Shown piece after piece: positions 61,338-64,000 of a stretch of DNA of 64,000 nt. The notes beneath the pieces are model-generated. The model was not told where the DNA came from. It was given only the letters and a program-made list of their open reading frames with translations, and did not search any database. Location: NCBI RefSeq assembly GCF_039555335.1, contig NC_092628.1, forward strand, positions 71,329,706-71,393,705. The letters run 5' to 3'. Position 1 is the stretch's first letter. Every line of letters begins with the position of its first letter. The position numbers and the translations under genes are program-made. This DNA is from Amphiura filiformis. Its lineage: Eukaryota > Echinodermata > Ophiuroidea > Amphilepidida > Amphiuridae.

Positions 61338-62194
61338 GTATGCAGTCGGTCTTGAACTTACTTACCTTTAATCAATCTATCTAAATGCAAGTGGCAAGAA
61401 TTTTACATGAAAGGCCCAACTCTGGCTGTTTCAATCTATACTAGTCGAACGAAAATCTACTCCATCAATTCCACCAATCCTCCATAACCACTTCGACCAT
61501 TATGATACTGGTAGGTTATATATTATCCAAAAAGCCAGACGTCGGAATTTCACAGTATTTTACTCCGTGTAGGCCTATTGATAATCCGAATTCTAAAAAG
61601 AATGGCGTTCTATCCGAGTTGTTATTATCATAGCAAAATTCTACACTTTAGATGAACTGGTTCGATCCCGCAGGTATGATACCAATATCTTTTGTCACCA
61701 AAGTAATACATTGAAAATGCAAACAGAGACAGTGACCACCACTGCAGTCACTCCCACTGGGTATGGGTGAGTCAGATTTTGTTGCTACTCAACTGGAAAC
61801 TTTGCGGCGCAGTGTTGTTATTTGCAATATCAAATTAGTTTTGGTAGAGTGCATGGTTCACTTTCAGGAATGCATGCCTCCAGGTTTGGTGTAAGCGTGT
61901 AATAGCCTACGCCCACTAGCACCGAGACTGAAACTAAACAATCGTTTTTAAAAAAATGAGAAGATATTGTTTATGCTTAATTTAGAACAAAATACACTTT
62001 ATTAAGTTCTTTTTAGACATATAACTGAAGCATAGCTATTTTTATTTAGTATCTGTAATTATAATTACATTGGGAAGATTTGGCATAATATTTCTCACAC
62101 GAAAACCTTCACCATTTTTCAAGTACGAGAAGATCGTGACAATCTTTAACAATCAGATTTACAAATAACATTATTTCGTACGGTTCACTAAGCC

Positions 62195-62450
62195 AGACAA
62201 CTTACAAGTCCCTGAACTTCTGAAAGTTTTGGCCGTGAAAATGTGTGATGTTATTGATGTGAATGTGATGTATTTCCAGTTATAAAAAATAAAAGATGGG
62301 GCATAACATATTTTGCACAGTTCAGTAAGCCAGAAAAATTACCTTCTAAAAGTTTTAGCCTATATGGACCATGAAAATGTGTGATATTATTGATGTGAAT
62401 TTGTTGTATTTCCATTTATAAAAAATAAAAGATGGGACATAATTCTGTGG
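62195..62450. repeat. ~140-bp tandem duplication
   Basis: CTAAGCCAGA..TTAC through GAAAATGTGTGATGTTATTG and AAAAATAAAAGATGGGGCAT is repeated as GTAAGCCAGA, GAAAATGTGTGATATTATTG and AAAAATAAAAGATGGGACAT. The two copies differ at several places, so the duplication is moderately old. Confidence 0.82.
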
Positions 62451-63293
62451 AGTCATGTTAATTGTTTTACCGTCTACAATATTAATATGTAGTCACATGA
62501 TACTAGCGTGTTTCCAATTCAAACTCGTTTTTACAAACTGACCAAATGCGATCACTTTTAGGTGCTGGATTTTAGATGTTTGGATGTTGTTGTTACTTCA
62601 TTCATATGTTTGATTTGTCTTGTGGAAAAGCCTTTTGCATCATGATATATGTACATGTAGTCATGGTGATGGCCCACGATAGCCTCATCCCAATGGCATA
62701 ATTCAATAACCTCAATTACATAATCATAGTGCAACATTTGACATCAAGTTGCAGAGTATAAGTTTTTGTACCTAAATTTTCAAAGGTCATTCAATGAATG
62801 TAAAAATGTATTGGGTTTAAGAACTGCGCCCCTGATAGATGAGCATGTTGTGGATCCTAGCGATAGTGCTACAATACAACATTGTTCAAGATCTGTGGTT
62901 TTATTGGTTTTGAAAATCAGTGTAGGCCTACTCTGTCCTAGCTCACTCATACAATAAATACAATAATAATATATTAATAATATATTGGATTGTAACAATA
63001 ATACTGTATTTGTTTTTAACCCAGCCAGGCCTATGTCAATATGATCAACATGGAGCCTATGACCAGAAAATCGACAGTGGGTTAACATGGTTGAATGAAG
63101 CACCACAAATCCTGTCACTCGATAACCAATTCTGACCGTGCAAGTTTTCCGCTCCAGATAAGGGTGACCTGGTAGGCTTTCATAGTTGCTATTCTTTATC
63201 ATTTTGGCAAGAAAAGTAGAACTATATAAGGTCAAATTAAAAAAAAATCGTTTCACGTCTTGGTCATTTTAGCCTCGCGCGAATTCATTCCAC

Positions 63294-63649
63294 TTAAGGG
63301 GGTACTATACCCCTACTCAAATTTGAGCCTGTTTGTGCATTTTTCTTAAAAATTATAGCCCACTGGGACAAGTAAAATAGGTATATTATAGGGGCAAGGA
63401 CTACAACTACTGCACTGTAAATTTTATTTCAGCACAGACAAGAGTTGTGGGGTTACAGTCAAAAATGAGGGAAAACCAATATTTGATCAATAAATCAATA
63501 ACTACTTGCTTTGGGTTGCTGAACTTTCAGTACAGTAGTTGTAGTCTTTGCCCCTATAATATACATATCTTACTTGTCACCAATGTGCTATAATTTTTGA
63601 GAAACATGCAAAAATAGGCATAAATTGGCCAGGGTGTAGTACCCCTTAA
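63294..63649. mobile_element. Complete piggyBac-like MITE with TTAA flanks
   Basis: TTAAGGGGGTACTATACCCC at 63294 is inverted as GGGTGTAGTACCCCTTAA ending at 63649. The interior matches 49857-50220 in order, with AAATGAGGGAAAACCAATAT and CAATAACTACTTGCTTTG. Same family as the copies at 1-106 and 40570-40760. Confidence 0.88.
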
Positions 63650-64000
63650 TGCACCATATTTCATGACAGTATATATGGCAAACTGTTTTGCACGCTTCTC
63701 GCACATTTATACCATAGACTAATATTCTGTCGCGAATTTTCGGATTGGTGTAAAATAAAACCCTCCTCATCACCTATCGTGAAACAAATTTTTAATTTTA
63801 TGTGGCCCAATGTATTTTTTTAGCCTGTTTATTATGCAAGAGGTGTTTATGATCCGCCACATTACCATTTGAAAGTGGTTTGACTATAATAGGAAACAAA
63901 AACAAAAATCATTGATCGAGCTATATCCTTTTTATTTTTATGAATTGTTTTTGTTAATTGATTATGAATCAATGGATTGTGCATTCCCGATATTAAATTT

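Noticed and set aside
61650-61680. tRNA-like B box (GGTTCGATCCC)
   Set aside because: No matching A box or acceptor stem was found at a suitable distance.

Overview
The window looks like animal nuclear DNA, most likely from an echinoderm or another ambulacrarian. It is AT-rich, has long introns with GT/AG borders, few genes and very many palindromic DNA-transposon remnants. The palindrome TAGGCCTA is scattered throughout, which I associate with echinoderm non-coding DNA (recollection, not measured). The species is not determined.

Four protein-coding loci can be supported. (1) The last two coding exons of an eIF5A gene, + strand, 3517-10907; its first exons are not visible and probably lie left of the window. 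(2) A second, complete four-exon eIF5A gene in the same orientation, 20178-27126. It keeps the hypusine lysine but has an altered loop and an extra 45-nt segment that a second splice acceptor could remove. The two form a tandem paralogue pair. (3) A swiprosin/EFHD-type protein with two complete EF-hand loops, - strand, four exons, 42254 down to 37209. (4) A class A GPCR resembling melatonin-type receptors, - strand, two coding exons, 56646 down to 50429.

Repeats fill most of the rest. Left part (1-10.9 kb): a half MITE, a 2.85-kb element with long inverted ends (520-3371), and a 6.3-kb fold-back element (3951-10221) inside the last intron of the first eIF5A gene. The fold-back arms are tandem ~145-bp units, and two 5'-truncated LINEs meet head to head inside it. 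From 10.9 to 20.2 kb there is no convincing gene, only hairpins, a 112-bp duplication and MITE pieces. Intron 2 of the second eIF5A gene holds 4 kb of tandem repeats built on GTATCAAAAGTGTATC, whose two halves lie in opposite orientation. From 27.1 to 37.2 kb there are two hAT-type MITEs with exact 8-bp target duplications and a large 34-bp satellite (30.66-36.19 kb) interrupted by a LINE 3' end and a MITE. Intron 1 of EFHD is a nest: a dead LINE broken by two MITEs and followed by two more. From 42.3 to 50.4 kb and from 56.7 to 64 kb there are more palindromic MITEs, several flanked by TTAA or TA.

The genes do not form a pathway or operon. The features most worth following up are the eIF5A tandem pair with its possible alternative acceptor, the fold-back element, the dispersed 34-bp satellite, the opposed repeat arrays inside an intron, and a hammerhead-ribozyme-like core in the LINE 3' end at 34.4 kb.
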